Assembly: GCA_963702685.1 (NCBI GenBank)
Contig: CAVPDQ010000004.1
Coordinates: 227,124 to 291,123, forward strand
Reading direction: 5' to 3'
Source: AP-15 sp963702685
Lineage (GTDB): Bacteria; Pseudomonadota; Alphaproteobacteria; ATCC43930; CGMCC-115725
DNA: 64,000 nucleotides
Part shown: one piece after another, positions 1-7,535 of the stretch
How the letters are laid out: the number at the start of each line of letters is the position of its first letter
Numbering within the stretch: position 1 is the stretch's first letter
Made by a program: the position numbers and the translations under genes
Notes under the pieces: model-generated
What the model saw: the letters and a program-made list of their open reading frames with translations, nothing else
Told to the model about the DNA's origin: nothing
The model's database searches: none

Positions 1-135
1 GACGCCTCGGACGCCACCGCAGCAATCCTGGCGCGGCAATTGCGCCGTGATCCGGGCCCGATCGACTGGACCCGCATCGACGCCGGCGGCGACCCGCAGA
101 CGACGCTTGCCGCCGCGAGGCGGGCCCTCGCCTGA
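1..135 (+). CDS. C-terminal fragment of an AAA/kinase-type ATPase (5' end outside window)
   Basis: An open frame enters from the left edge and stops with TGA at 133-135, leaving 44 residues. The visible pattern (DASDAT near the start, then a DWTRIDA segment) resembles the C-terminus of the bacterial AAA-family ATPase/aminoglycoside-phosphotransferase-like fusion proteins, where SDA...RIDA motifs close the kinase domain. Only the tail is present, so the function is a tentative family guess. It converges on the SDR gene three bases downstream. Confidence 0.4.
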   Translation, partial: DASDATAAILARQLRRDPGPIDWTRIDAGGDPQTTLAAARRALA

Positions 136-138
136 GCC

Positions 139-1056
139 TCATTCCATCGGCAGGCCGGGGTGGACGCCGCGGCTGTCGAGCGGGGTGAATTGCGGCGCCA
201 AGGCCGGGATCGCGACTTCGGCCAAAGTCTCGGGGGTCCAGCCGCCCTGCCGGTGGACCATGCGCACCGGCCGCATATGGCCGTAGAGCGACAGCTCGCC
301 GGCGCGCTGATGAAACACCTGGCCGTTGACGTTCCCCGCCTGCTCGGAAGCGAGAAAGACGCAGAGGGGTGCAATCGCGTCGGCCCGGCTGCGGCGCAGC
401 CGCTCCTCGCGGATCGCCGCCGCCTCGGGGTCCTTTGGCGTCGGCACCGAGCGGGTCATGCGGGTGTCGGCCGACGGGCAGATCACATTGACCCTGATGC
501 CGCGCGACGCGTTCTCCATCGCGACGATGCGGGCGAGCGCCACGATGCCGAGCTTGGCGGCGCCGTAATTGGCCTGGCCGATATTGCCGAGAAGGCCCGA
601 AGTCGAGGACACCATGACGATGCGGCCGTAATTCTGCTCGCGGAACAGGTTGATCGCCGCCCGGTTGATGTTGAAATGGCCGGTCAGGTGGACATCGATG
701 ACCGCCTGCCAATCCTCGGGGAACATGTTGTGGAACATCTTGTCCCTGAGAATGCCGGCGGCGTTGAAAACGATGTGAAGCCCGCCAAACGCCTCGCGCG
801 CCTGGGCGACCATGGCGAGGCAATCGTCGAACTGCGCGACCGACCCGTAATTCGCCGTCGCGTCGCCGCCGGCTTTTTTGATCTCGTCCACAATCTGCTG
901 CGCCGGGGTCTGGTCCAACCCCTCGCCGCTGCCGCTGGTGCCCGGATCGTTGACGACGACCTTGGCGCCATTCGCGGCCATCAATTTCGCGACCTCGCCC
1001 CCGACCCCGCGCCCCGCCCCGCAACAAATCGCCACCCGCCCGTCGAGCATGCCCAT
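139..1056 (-). CDS. SDR family NAD(P)-dependent oxidoreductase, hydroxyacyl-CoA dehydrogenase-like
   Basis: A 305-residue short-chain dehydrogenase. The N-terminal nucleotide-binding loop is CGAGRGVGG (residues 12-20). The NAAG motif follows near residue 98, the serine cluster at about 150-153, and the catalytic YGAAK pair at Y164 and K168. About 50 residues follow the core Rossmann domain, as in the SDR half of peroxisomal multifunctional enzyme type 2-like proteins, which oxidise 3-hydroxyacyl-CoA. The substrate cannot be read from sequence. It is transcribed alone and convergent with the gene fragment at the left edge. Confidence 0.8.
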   Translation of the reverse strand: MGMLDGRVAICCGAGRGVGGEVAKLMAANGAKVVVNDPGTSGSGEGLDQTPAQQIVDEIKKAGGDATANYGSVAQFDDCLAMVAQAREAFGGLHIVFNAAGILRDKMFHNMFPEDWQAVIDVHLTGHFNINRAAINLFREQNYGRIVMVSSTSGLLGNIGQANYGAAKLGIVALARIVAMENASRGIRVNVICPSADTRMTRSVPTPKDPEAAAIREERLRRSRADAIAPLCVFLASEQAGNVNGQVFHQRAGELSLYGHMRPVRMVHRQGGWTPETLAEVAIPALAPQFTPLDSRGVHPGLPME

Positions 1057-1177
1057 CTTCCCGTCCCTCCTGCCGATCCACCTGGTCGGTTGTTGCGACC
1101 ATGCCGATGTTTGTCAATCCTGCCGGGTGGTGAGAGGCGTCTGGCTCATGCTGTGGCGATCGTCAAGGAGACGCGAT

Positions 1178-1558
1178 ATGGAAGATCGGGAGGTTCGAGC
1201 GGCCCTGGATCGCCACTGGGCGGCCTCCGATGCGAACGACCTCGAAGGGGAGCACCAGATTTACCGAGAGGATGCGGTGCTCGAATATCCGCAATCGGGC
1301 GAGCGCATCCGCGGGCGGCGGAAGATTCAGTCGTCTCGCGCCGCGCAGCCGAATAGGAAACGCTTCACGGTGCGGCGGGTCATCGGCGCGGGCGAGCTCT
1401 GGGTCACCGAATATGTCCTGACCTATGACGGACGGCCGTCCCATACCGTGAGCATCATGGAGCTTCTCGATGGGAAGGTGGCCCGCGAGACCCAGTATTT
1501 CGGCGATCCATTCGAGCCGGGGCCTTCGCGCGCGCTATGGGTCGAGCGGATGCCCTGA
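1178..1558 (+). CDS. SnoaL/NTF2-like small protein
   Basis: A 126-residue protein whose start is chosen at ATG 1178 because AAGGAG lies at 1165-1170. The sequence alternates short helices and strands typical of the NTF2-like fold: an N-terminal helix with an ALDRHWAASDANDLEG-type stretch, then YREDAVLEYPQSGERIRGR, then a beta-rich C-terminal half ending near LDGKVARETQYFGDPF. This pattern is characteristic of SnoaL-like polyketide cyclase or ester-hydrolase homologues of unknown substrate. The 3' end overlaps the start of the downstream DNA glycosylase by 22 bases, so the two are probably co-transcribed. Confidence 0.75.
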   Translation: MEDREVRAALDRHWAASDANDLEGEHQIYREDAVLEYPQSGERIRGRRKIQSSRAAQPNRKRFTVRRVIGAGELWVTEYVLTYDGRPSHTVSIMELLDGKVARETQYFGDPFEPGPSRALWVERMP

Positions 1559-2217
1559 AACCTGGCCGCCCTAAGGATGGCCATTTGCCGCTGGCTCGCT
1601 CCGAGCTGCCGATCGATACGGCCGCTCTCGCCCGCTGTCTCGTTGGCAAGGTATTGGTGCGGGAGCTGCCTGAAGGCGTCGCCAGCGGTCGTATTGTCGA
1701 GACCGAGGCGTATGTCGTCGGCGACGCCGCCGGGCACGCCTATCGGGGGATGACCGGGCGTAATCGTTCGCTGTTTCTTAAGCCTGGGCACGCCTATGTC
1801 TATCTCGCCTACGGCAGCTCATACATGCTGAATGTCTCGACCGAGATGCCGGGGACCGGGGCCGGGGTGCTGATCAGGGCGCTCGAGCCGCTCGCAGGCA
1901 TCCCGATCATGCGGCTCAATCGCGGCATCGAGCGCTTGCGCGACTTGGCGCGAGGACCCGGAAGGCTCACCAGGGCGCTGCGGGTCGATCGTCGGCTCGA
2001 TGGGCTCGATCTCTGCCGAGAAGGCCCTCTATGGCTCGGACGCGGTGACCATGAAGCCGGCGAAATCGGCCCCGGCGAAATCGGCCCCGGCGAAATCGGC
2101 CCCGGCGAAATCGGTCGAAGCATCAGGATCGGCATTTCGCGGGATGCGAACCGGCTCCTGCGATTTTATCTTCGGGGCAGTCCGTTCGTCAGCGGTCCAA
2201 GATCGCTCAAGGAATAA
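1537..2217 (+). CDS. mpg: 3-methyladenine DNA glycosylase (AAG/MPG family)
   Basis: A 226-residue base-excision repair enzyme that removes alkylated purines. The family signatures are all visible: the catalytic glutamate in RIVETEAY, the DNA-intercalating and active-site block around HAYRGMTGRN, AYVYLAYGSSYMLNVS, GVLIRALEP, and GPGRLTRAL. The length matches bacterial MPG proteins except for a low-complexity insertion near residues 175-193, made of tandem Gly-Glu-Ile-Gly-Pro units (see the repeat at 2059). It starts inside the end of the preceding NTF2-like gene, implying translational coupling, and converges on mutL. Confidence 0.92.
   Translation: MGRADALKPGRPKDGHLPLARSELPIDTAALARCLVGKVLVRELPEGVASGRIVETEAYVVGDAAGHAYRGMTGRNRSLFLKPGHAYVYLAYGSSYMLNVSTEMPGTGAGVLIRALEPLAGIPIMRLNRGIERLRDLARGPGRLTRALRVDRRLDGLDLCREGPLWLGRGDHEAGEIGPGEIGPGEIGPGEIGRSIRIGISRDANRLLRFYLRGSPFVSGPRSLKE
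2059..2114 (+). repeat. 15-bp minisatellite, about 3.7 units, inside mpg
   Basis: The unit GGCGAAATCGGCCCC is repeated perfectly at 2059-2073, 2074-2088 and 2089-2103, with an 11-base partial fourth copy. Because the unit is a multiple of three and in frame with mpg, copy-number change would insert or delete Gly-Glu-Ile-Gly-Pro without breaking the protein. Confidence 0.95.
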
Positions 2218-2242
2218 GAGACTGCCGCAGTCGCGCTCCTCA

Positions 2243-4015
2243 TTATCTCCGGCCGAACAGGCGTTCGAGATCGGCGAGCGCGAGGGCGATGTAGGTCGGG
2301 CGGCCGTGGTTGCATTGGCCGCTGTTGGGGGTCGCCTCCATCTGGCGCAACAGCGCGTCCATTTCGACGGGCGAGAGGCGGCGGCCGGCGCGCACGCTGG
2401 TGTGGCAGGCCAAGGTGCCGCACAGCGTCTCGACCCGCTCCTTCAAAGACAACGCATCACCCCATTCGGCGAGCTCGTCGGCGAGATCGCGCACCAGACC
2501 CGCAACATCGAGGTCGGGGAGGAGGGTCGGCACCTCGCGCACGACGACCGCCCCCGGCCCGAATTGCTCGAGGACGAGGCCGAATTCGGCGAGCTCGCCG
2601 GCGCGAGCGGCGAGCCGGGCCGCACCCGCCTCGTCGAGCTCGACGACCTCCGGCAAGAGCAGGCTCTGGCGGGCGACGCCGTGCTCGGCGAGCGACCGCT
2701 TTAAGCGCTCGTGGACGAGCCGTTCGTGCGCGGCGTGCTGGTCGACGAGCACGATCCCGGTCGCGGTCTCGGCGAGGATGTAGGTGCCGTGCAATTGCGC
2801 CCGCGCCGCGCCGAGCGGCGCCGCCTGCGCTGCTTCCGGTGCTGCTGCCGATGTCGGCGCCAGATAGGCGGCGGCGGTTTCGGCGAGCGCGGGCGCGACC
2901 GTCGCTGCGTGAGGAAAGGCGAAACGCGGGAAATGCGGCGCCGCACCCGCCCCCGGGCTCCCAGCCGAGCTCCCAGCCGGACGGAACGCCGCGACCGCCG
3001 CATTGGCCACGGTCGAGGAGGCGCGGTGGCCGGCCGCCGCCAAGGCATTGCGCAACGCGCCGACGATCAGCCCGCGCACCAGGGCCGCGTCGCGAAACCT
3101 GACCTCGGCCTTTGCCGGGTGGACATTGACGTCGATCGCGTCCCCCGGCCCGTCGAGAAACAACGCCACGATCGGGTGGCGGTCGCGCGCCAAGACATCC
3201 TGATAGGCGCCGCGCACCGCGCCGACGAGGAGCTTGTCGCGCACCGGGCGGCCGTTGACGACGAGGTACTGGTCGCGCGGCAAGGCCCGGTTCAAGGTCG
3301 GGAGACCCGCTTGCCCGGAGAGCCGAAACCCACCGCGCTCGGCCGTGATCGGCATCGAGTTCTCGGCAAAATCGCGGCCCAAGAGAGCGGCGAGCCGACT
3401 GCGGCGGTCCAAAGCTTGCGGCAGGCGCAGCAAGGCTCTGCCATCCTCGGCGCTGACGCCAAAGGCGATCGCCGGGTAAGCCATCGCGAGGCGACGCACC
3501 GCATCGAGCGACAGGTCGCGCTCGGTGCGCGGCGTCTTGAGGAATTTGAGCCGCGCCGGGGTGGCAAAAAACAGCTCGCGCACCTCGACCCGCGTGCCGG
3601 GCGGGTGGGCGGCCGGCTGCGGCGCCGATTTGACCCCGGCCTCGACCAGGATCTCCCAGGCGGTGTCGGCCTCGGCCGGCCGCGAGACGATGCGCAGCCG
3701 GCTCACCGCGCCGATCGACGGCAGCGCCTCGCCGCGAAACCCGAGCGCCGAAATATGCAGGAGATCGTCGTCCGGCAATTTCGACGTGCAATGGCGCTCG
3801 ACCGCGAGCGCGAGCTCGTCGGCGCTCATGCCCGCGCCGTCATCGGCGACCGCGATCAGCGCCTGCCCGCCCTCGTGCAGGACGATGTCGATCTGTCTCG
3901 CGCCGGCGTCGATCGCATTCTCGACCAATTCCTTGACCGCCGCCGCCGGGCGCTCGACGACCTCGCCCGCGGCGATGCGGTTGATCAGGACCGGCGGCAG
4001 ATGGCGGATCGGCAT
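2243..4015 (-). CDS. mutL: DNA mismatch repair protein MutL (endonuclease type)
   Basis: A 590-residue MutL. The GHKL ATPase domain opens with INRIAAGEVVERP and the metal-binding VENAIDAGA, followed by the DDGAGM and GFRGEAL motifs. A variable alanine-rich linker spans about residues 330-405. The C-terminal dimerisation domain contains DQHAAHERLVHE (residues 425-436), matching the DQHA(x2)E(x4)E nicking motif, plus the ACH and CNHGRP zinc-site motifs near the end. This indicates a MutL with intrinsic endonuclease activity, as in bacteria lacking MutH. Its product acts with MutS to direct strand excision. It is convergent with mpg. Confidence 0.97.
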   Translation of the reverse strand: MPIRHLPPVLINRIAAGEVVERPAAAVKELVENAIDAGARQIDIVLHEGGQALIAVADDGAGMSADELALAVERHCTSKLPDDDLLHISALGFRGEALPSIGAVSRLRIVSRPAEADTAWEILVEAGVKSAPQPAAHPPGTRVEVRELFFATPARLKFLKTPRTERDLSLDAVRRLAMAYPAIAFGVSAEDGRALLRLPQALDRRSRLAALLGRDFAENSMPITAERGGFRLSGQAGLPTLNRALPRDQYLVVNGRPVRDKLLVGAVRGAYQDVLARDRHPIVALFLDGPGDAIDVNVHPAKAEVRFRDAALVRGLIVGALRNALAAAGHRASSTVANAAVAAFRPAGSSAGSPGAGAAPHFPRFAFPHAATVAPALAETAAAYLAPTSAAAPEAAQAAPLGAARAQLHGTYILAETATGIVLVDQHAAHERLVHERLKRSLAEHGVARQSLLLPEVVELDEAGAARLAARAGELAEFGLVLEQFGPGAVVVREVPTLLPDLDVAGLVRDLADELAEWGDALSLKERVETLCGTLACHTSVRAGRRLSPVEMDALLRQMEATPNSGQCNHGRPTYIALALADLERLFGRR

Positions 4016-4040
4016 CGCGCCAGTCTAGCGCCCGGCGCGC

Positions 4041-4904
4041 TCAGAAGGGAGTAGCCCGCGCAAAAATCCGCCGCCGGCGGCGCGCCGTGGCATTCGTCGC
4101 CAGGATCGTGAGCCCCGCCACCGCGGCACCCCCCAGGATATCGGCCAGATAATGCTCGCCGGGGCCGGTGATCGACACCAGCATGACGAGGTTGACGCCA
4201 AAAAACGGGACCAGAAGCGGCGAGCGGCGATGCGCCCAGACCAATAAAATCGCCAGGACCATGTGAAACGACGGGAACGAGACGAGCCCTTGCAGGCGGG
4301 CCATGTCGAACCGCAATTCGCCGCCGCTGCGCAACGCCTCGAGGTCGCGGATATAGGGGTCGCCCGCGACGGCGCCCTGGCCGAGGGCCGGGAACATTAT
4401 AACAAGGGCGGCGGTGATCAGCAGTGCCACAATGGTGTTGAGCAGCAGCTCGTAATTCGCGTCATCCTGGCCGCAGAGCGAGAAATAGAGGATCGAGACC
4501 AGGATCTGCAGCAGCAGGCTGGCGTAGAAAAGCTGCAAAACGAGGCGCAGCGCGCGGTGGTCGAGCAGGTAGAGGTGCCAGCGCGCCCAATCGAAGCCCA
4601 GCGCCCGGTCGAGCGCGGCGAGCGCGGCGTCGTGGGGCGGGCCGCCGCAAGCCCCGGCGATATAGGTCAGGATTGCGCCGGCATTGGCGAATATGATCCA
4701 CAAAAGCGCCCATTGCGCCGCCTGCGCCAACCGCGTGCTGCGTCCGGAAAGCTGATAGAATAGGGCGAGCGAGGCGAGCGCGGCGCCGGCCAGCACGAGC
4801 CGGGTCCAGTCGAAAAAGACGAGCCGCAGCCGCATCGAGACGAAGGCATCGACGAGGCCGATCAGAGTGACCGCAATCCAGAGCGGCAAGGTGCTGCGCC
4901 GCAT
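4041..4904 (-). CDS. PAP2-superfamily integral membrane phosphatase/phosphotransferase
   Basis: A 287-residue protein with about six predicted membrane segments. In its C-terminal half it carries the PAP2 phosphatase motifs SFPSFHMVLA (motif 2, catalytic His) and GEHYLADILGG (motif 3). The spacing and the long N-terminal membrane region resemble the PAP2_3/Aur1-like inositol-phosphotransferase-type group rather than classical phosphatidate phosphatases. The substrate is unknown but is likely a lipid phosphate at the inner membrane. It follows mutL by 25 bases in the same orientation and may be read with it. Confidence 0.8.
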   Translation of the reverse strand: MRRSTLPLWIAVTLIGLVDAFVSMRLRLVFFDWTRLVLAGAALASLALFYQLSGRSTRLAQAAQWALLWIIFANAGAILTYIAGACGGPPHDAALAALDRALGFDWARWHLYLLDHRALRLVLQLFYASLLLQILVSILYFSLCGQDDANYELLLNTIVALLITAALVIMFPALGQGAVAGDPYIRDLEALRSGGELRFDMARLQGLVSFPSFHMVLAILLVWAHRRSPLLVPFFGVNLVMLVSITGPGEHYLADILGGAAVAGLTILATNATARRRRRIFARATPF

Positions 4905-4973
4905 TCACACCTCCGGACGACATGGCAGCTTGGGCCGGGGGTGGTTGACAAAGGCTGAAGGGCGGGTCGGGCG

Positions 4974-6143
4974 ATGAGCGAGACCGGAAGCGAGTGGCTG
5001 CGGCGGGCCGGCGCGCTGGCGCCGCTTCTTGCCGCTCGGGCGGGCGAGATCGAGCGCCGCCGCGAATTGCCGCAGGATTTGCGCGAGGCTTTGATCGAGC
5101 AGGGGTTCTATCGCCTCTTATTGCCGCGCTCCTTGGGCGGCGCCGAGCTGCTGCCGGCGGAATTTGTCCCGGTCATCGAGGAGATCGCCAAAGCCGACGC
5201 CAGCACCGCCTGGTGCCTGAACCAGGCCTCGGGCTGCTCGATGACCGCCGCTTGGCTCGATGCGTCGGCGGCGCGCGAAATCTTTGGCCCGCCCGACGGC
5301 ATCCTCGCCTGGGGTCCGGGGCCGGGCGAAGCGCGTGCGGCACCCGGCGGCTACCGCCTCACCGCCAGCTTCCGCTTTGCCAGCGGCAGCCATGATGCGA
5401 GCTGGCTCGGCGCCCATGTGCCGCTCTGCGAGCCCGACGGGACCCCGCGCCGCGGCCGTGACGGCGGGCCCGTCATCCGCACCTTGCTGTTCCCGAAATC
5501 AGCAGCCGAGATGACCGACATCTGGCGGGTCGTCGGTCTCAAAGGCACCGGCAGCGACGAATTCCATGTCGCGGGCCTCTTTGTCCCGGAAGCGCATTGC
5601 CTCGCCCGCGACCAGGAAATAGGCCCGCGCGAGAAGGGGCTCCTCTACCGCTTCAGCAGCCTCCAGCTTTATAGCTCCGGCTTTGCCGGGGTGGCGATCG
5701 GGATTGCCAGGAGCGCGCTCGACGCCCTCGTCGAGCTCGCCCGCGACAAGGTCCCGCGCGGCGCCCGGCGCACCCTGCGCGACAACCACGTCGTCCAGGC
5801 GCAGGTGGCCGAGGCCGAAGCGCGGCTGCGCGCGGCCCGCGCCTATCTCACGGGGGCGCTCGGCGAGATCACCGAGGCGGTCGCCGCGCGCGGCCATATC
5901 ACCCTCGACGAGCGGATGACGGTCCGGCTCGCCGCGACCTTTGCCATCCACCAGGCGCGCGATGTCGTCGATATCGCCTACCACGCCGCCGGCGCCGACG
6001 CGATCTTCGCCGCCAACCCGTTCGAGCGCCGATTGCGCGACATCCACACCGTCAGCCAGCAGCTGCAAGGCCGGCAGGAGCATTTCGAGACCGTCGGCCA
6101 ATACCTCCTGGGCCTCGACCCCGACAGCCTGATGTGGCTGTGA
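4974..6143 (+). CDS. Acyl-CoA dehydrogenase-fold flavoprotein (group D monooxygenase-like)
   Basis: A 389-residue member of the acyl-CoA dehydrogenase fold. It has the N-terminal helical domain (residues 1-115), a beta domain with the RFASGSHDASWLGAH and VGLKGTGSDEFHV flavin-binding segments, and a C-terminal helical bundle ending with HTVSQQLQGRQEHFETVGQYLLG. This arrangement, including the H-x3-Q-x8-tail, is typical of flavin-dependent two-component monooxygenases (HsaA/DszC/HpaB-C2 types) that are often annotated as acyl-CoA dehydrogenases. No reductase partner is adjacent, so the substrate is unknown. Confidence 0.75.
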   Translation: MSETGSEWLRRAGALAPLLAARAGEIERRRELPQDLREALIEQGFYRLLLPRSLGGAELLPAEFVPVIEEIAKADASTAWCLNQASGCSMTAAWLDASAAREIFGPPDGILAWGPGPGEARAAPGGYRLTASFRFASGSHDASWLGAHVPLCEPDGTPRRGRDGGPVIRTLLFPKSAAEMTDIWRVVGLKGTGSDEFHVAGLFVPEAHCLARDQEIGPREKGLLYRFSSLQLYSSGFAGVAIGIARSALDALVELARDKVPRGARRTLRDNHVVQAQVAEAEARLRAARAYLTGALGEITEAVAARGHITLDERMTVRLAATFAIHQARDVVDIAYHAAGADAIFAANPFERRLRDIHTVSQQLQGRQEHFETVGQYLLGLDPDSLMWL

Positions 6144-6176
6144 CGGCTGTGACCGGCCGAAACGTCGTCTCCCCTC

Positions 6177-6218
6177 GCCTGCGACCACAACACATCGCTG
6201 CCCGAGACGATGATCGGC
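6177..6218 (-). repeat. 42-bp duplicate of an internal oxc segment
   Basis: Bases 6177-6218 match 8521-8562 inside oxc with a single mismatch. In the oxc frame it encodes PIIVSGS.VLWSQA. It lies in otherwise non-coding DNA between the flavoprotein gene and the ParE toxin gene. Confidence 0.85.
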
Positions 6219-6279
6219 GTAACGGCGTCGGTAATGGCTCGCAGCCGGGTCACGATGTCGCGGGCAAGCATGCAGCGAA

Positions 6280-6603
6280 TCAGTCGCTCGTCGAATCCTC
6301 GACGAAAATGTCCTCCAGGTCGCGTCGGCCGTGCAATACCCGCACGATTTCGGCAACGCCGCCTCGTATTCGATAAAAGATGACATAGGGACGCGAGACG
6401 ATCGATCGAAGTCCCGGCCGTATTTCATCGCGCGCTCGCCCGGCGAAGGGATGATCCTCGAATAGCCGGCATGCGTTATTTAATTCGCGAACAATGTCGT
6501 CGGCCCTGAGGCGGCCGGCAGTTCTCGCGTAATAATCCCAGATTTCCGAAAGGTCGGCGCGCGCCTCCGGCGACCAGACAGCCGGCCGCCTACGCCGCGC
6601 CAT
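6280..6603 (-). CDS. ParE/RelE-superfamily toxin
   Basis: A 107-residue basic protein with the ParE fold signature: WSPEARADLSEIWDYYA at the start, then FEDHPFAGRARDEIRPGLRSIVSRPYVIFYRI and a final strand IVRVLHGRRDLEDIF. ParE toxins poison DNA gyrase and RelE toxins cleave mRNA. The RSIVSRPYVIFYRI segment is typical of the ParE branch. Its start overlaps the upstream small antitoxin gene by 14 bases, the usual translational coupling of type II modules. Confidence 0.88.
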   Translation of the reverse strand: MARRRRPAVWSPEARADLSEIWDYYARTAGRLRADDIVRELNNACRLFEDHPFAGRARDEIRPGLRSIVSRPYVIFYRIRGGVAEIVRVLHGRRDLEDIFVEDSTSD

Positions 6604-6808
6604 CCCGCCGATGTTGTCGATCGAGGAATTCTACAATATCGAGGGATTTTCCCTCACCCGCGTCCAACGAGCGGATGGCTTTGTCGATCTCCGCGCGGAG
6701 CAGACGGAGCCTCTCCACATGGGACAGCAGACGGCGACCTATCGCCTCCTGGTCAGCGTCCGGAAGGGTCGCTATTTCAGCCATAGCCCGTTCGAGCGCT
6801 CTCACCAT
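6590..6808 (-). CDS. Antitoxin partner of the ParE-like toxin
   Basis: A 72-residue acidic/helical protein starting at ATG 6808. It begins MVRALERAMAEIATLPDADQ and continues with a charged helical segment ending DIVEFLDRQHRRDGAA. The IATLPDADQEAIG pattern and position immediately upstream of a ParE toxin support an antitoxin role. The longer frame reaching 6997 runs through a duplicated oxc tail and a hairpin and is not believable. A TATAAT box ends six bases before the ATG, so the mRNA may be leaderless. An internal ATG at 6787 is an alternative start. Confidence 0.75.
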   Translation of the reverse strand: MVRALERAMAEIATLPDADQEAIGRRLLSHVERLRLLRAEIDKAIRSLDAGEGKSLDIVEFLDRQHRRDGAA

Positions 6809-6814
6809 ACGGCC

Positions 6815-6820
6815 ATTATA
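6815..6820 (-). promoter_or_regulatory. -10 box of the parDE-type operon, leaderless arrangement
   Basis: A perfect TATAAT (reverse strand) lies six bases upstream of the antitoxin ATG, placing the expected transcription start at or on the start codon. No convincing -35 hexamer is visible, so strength and regulation are uncertain. Confidence 0.5.
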
Positions 6821-6837
6821 CCCGGCTGAATCAGACA

Positions 6838-6863
6838 GGGGAAAGGGGCGCCAGACGGCGCCC
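6838..6863 (-). terminator. GC hairpin, duplicate of the oxc terminator
   Basis: GGGCGCC (6846-6852) and GGCGCCC (6857-6863) form a seven-base stem. Read on the minus strand it is followed by a short pyrimidine run. It sits beside a degenerate copy of the oxc 3' end (6930-7004), matching the arrangement at 7482-7610, and would insulate the antitoxin promoter. Confidence 0.55.
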
Positions 6864-6929
6864 TTCCGCCCCTGCCTTCCCTCCCCCCGCGACCCATTAC
6901 AAGTCCGGGGAGGAAAGTTGGGGGGGCGG

Positions 6930-7004
6930 CTCAGGTTTCGCGGCTGGAAAGCGCACGGTCGTGGCATGGGCGCGGCGGTCGGTCTTGACGTTGACAAAGC
7001 CGAC
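6930..7004 (-). repeat. Degenerate duplicate of the oxc 3' end
   Basis: About 75 bases match 7535-7610, the last codons of oxc including its stop region, with five substitutions and one missing base. The missing base in a T-run shifts the frame before the stop codon, so this copy is non-functional debris. Confidence 0.9.
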
Positions 7005-7027
7005 GATCCGCGCTCGATCTTGCCGCA

Positions 7028-7219
7028 TCAGGCGGCGGCCTTTTGCTGCCGCACACGCTCGCTGACATCGAGAATCTCGATCCCGATTACGCGGCCTTCG
7101 CTGTCGAAATCGAGCATGATGCCCGGCGAAACTTCCTCCGTGCCCGCGGATTTGATGCCTTCCGGGCCGAACCAGACGAACATCGCGTCGGCTTCCGGAT
7201 CATAGGAGGTTCTGATCAT
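7028..7219 (-). CDS. DUF2283 family protein (probable antitoxin partner)
   Basis: A 63-residue protein with the compact DUF2283 signature: YDPEADAMFVWF near the start, then SPGIMLDFDSEGRVIGIEILDVSERV. Family members are small proteins repeatedly found next to DUF4258 genes and suggested to be antitoxins. The start at 7219 overlaps the stop of the upstream DUF4258 gene in an ATGA, so the two are translationally coupled. Confidence 0.85.
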   Translation of the reverse strand: MIRTSYDPEADAMFVWFGPEGIKSAGTEEVSPGIMLDFDSEGRVIGIEILDVSERVRQQKAAA

Positions 7220-7458
7220 CGCCGCGCTCCGCGATCGAAATGGACTGTGATGATGACGATATCGTCGCCTTCCGGTCGATGCACAACCCGCAACACCCGG
7301 CTGCCATATTCGGCGATGGCCTTGTAGGATCGCGTCCGCTCCGGATAGCGCGGATCGGCTTCGGTGAAATCGGGTGAGCTTACCGCCGCCTCGATCCAAG
7401 CAACGGCAAGGTTTCGGACGGCGATTGCTTCCCGCGCATGCTTTGTCAGACGGATCAT
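7216..7458 (-). CDS. DUF4258 family protein (probable toxin partner)
   Basis: An 80-residue protein. TKHAREAIAVRN at the N-terminus, YKAIAEYGSRVLRVVHRP in the middle and IVIITVHFDRGARR at the end match DUF4258, a RelE-like small fold in which the N-terminal H-A and late R residues are conserved. Paired with DUF2283 immediately downstream, it forms a toxin-antitoxin-like two-gene unit. No experimental function is implied by the sequence. It lies just downstream of the oxc terminator. Confidence 0.8.
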   Translation of the reverse strand: MIRLTKHAREAIAVRNLAVAWIEAAVSSPDFTEADPRYPERTRSYKAIAEYGSRVLRVVHRPEGDDIVIITVHFDRGARR

Positions 7459-7481
7459 GCTCAGCCCGTTGGGGAACTGTA

Positions 7482-7510
7482 ACAGAGAAAGGGGCGCCCG
7501 GAAGCGCCCC
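7482..7510 (-). terminator. Rho-independent terminator of oxc
   Basis: On the minus strand, GGGGCGC and GCGCCCC (7491-7497 and 7504-7510) form a stem with a six-base loop, followed by TTTCTCTGTT. It lies 25 bases after the oxc stop codon. Confidence 0.75.
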
Positions 7511-7535
7511 GTTTCCCGCGCGGCGGGGCCGACGC

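Noticed and set aside
5499..6428. A 309-residue frame opposite the flavoprotein gene
   Set aside because: It shadows the acyl-CoA dehydrogenase-like gene and has no family signature. Its similarity to another frame near oxc is explained by the 42-base duplicate.
6590..6997. The long (135-residue) version of the ParE-partner gene
   Set aside because: Its first 63 codons run through the duplicated oxc tail and a hairpin, and the -10 box lies inside it, so the short form from 6808 is preferred.
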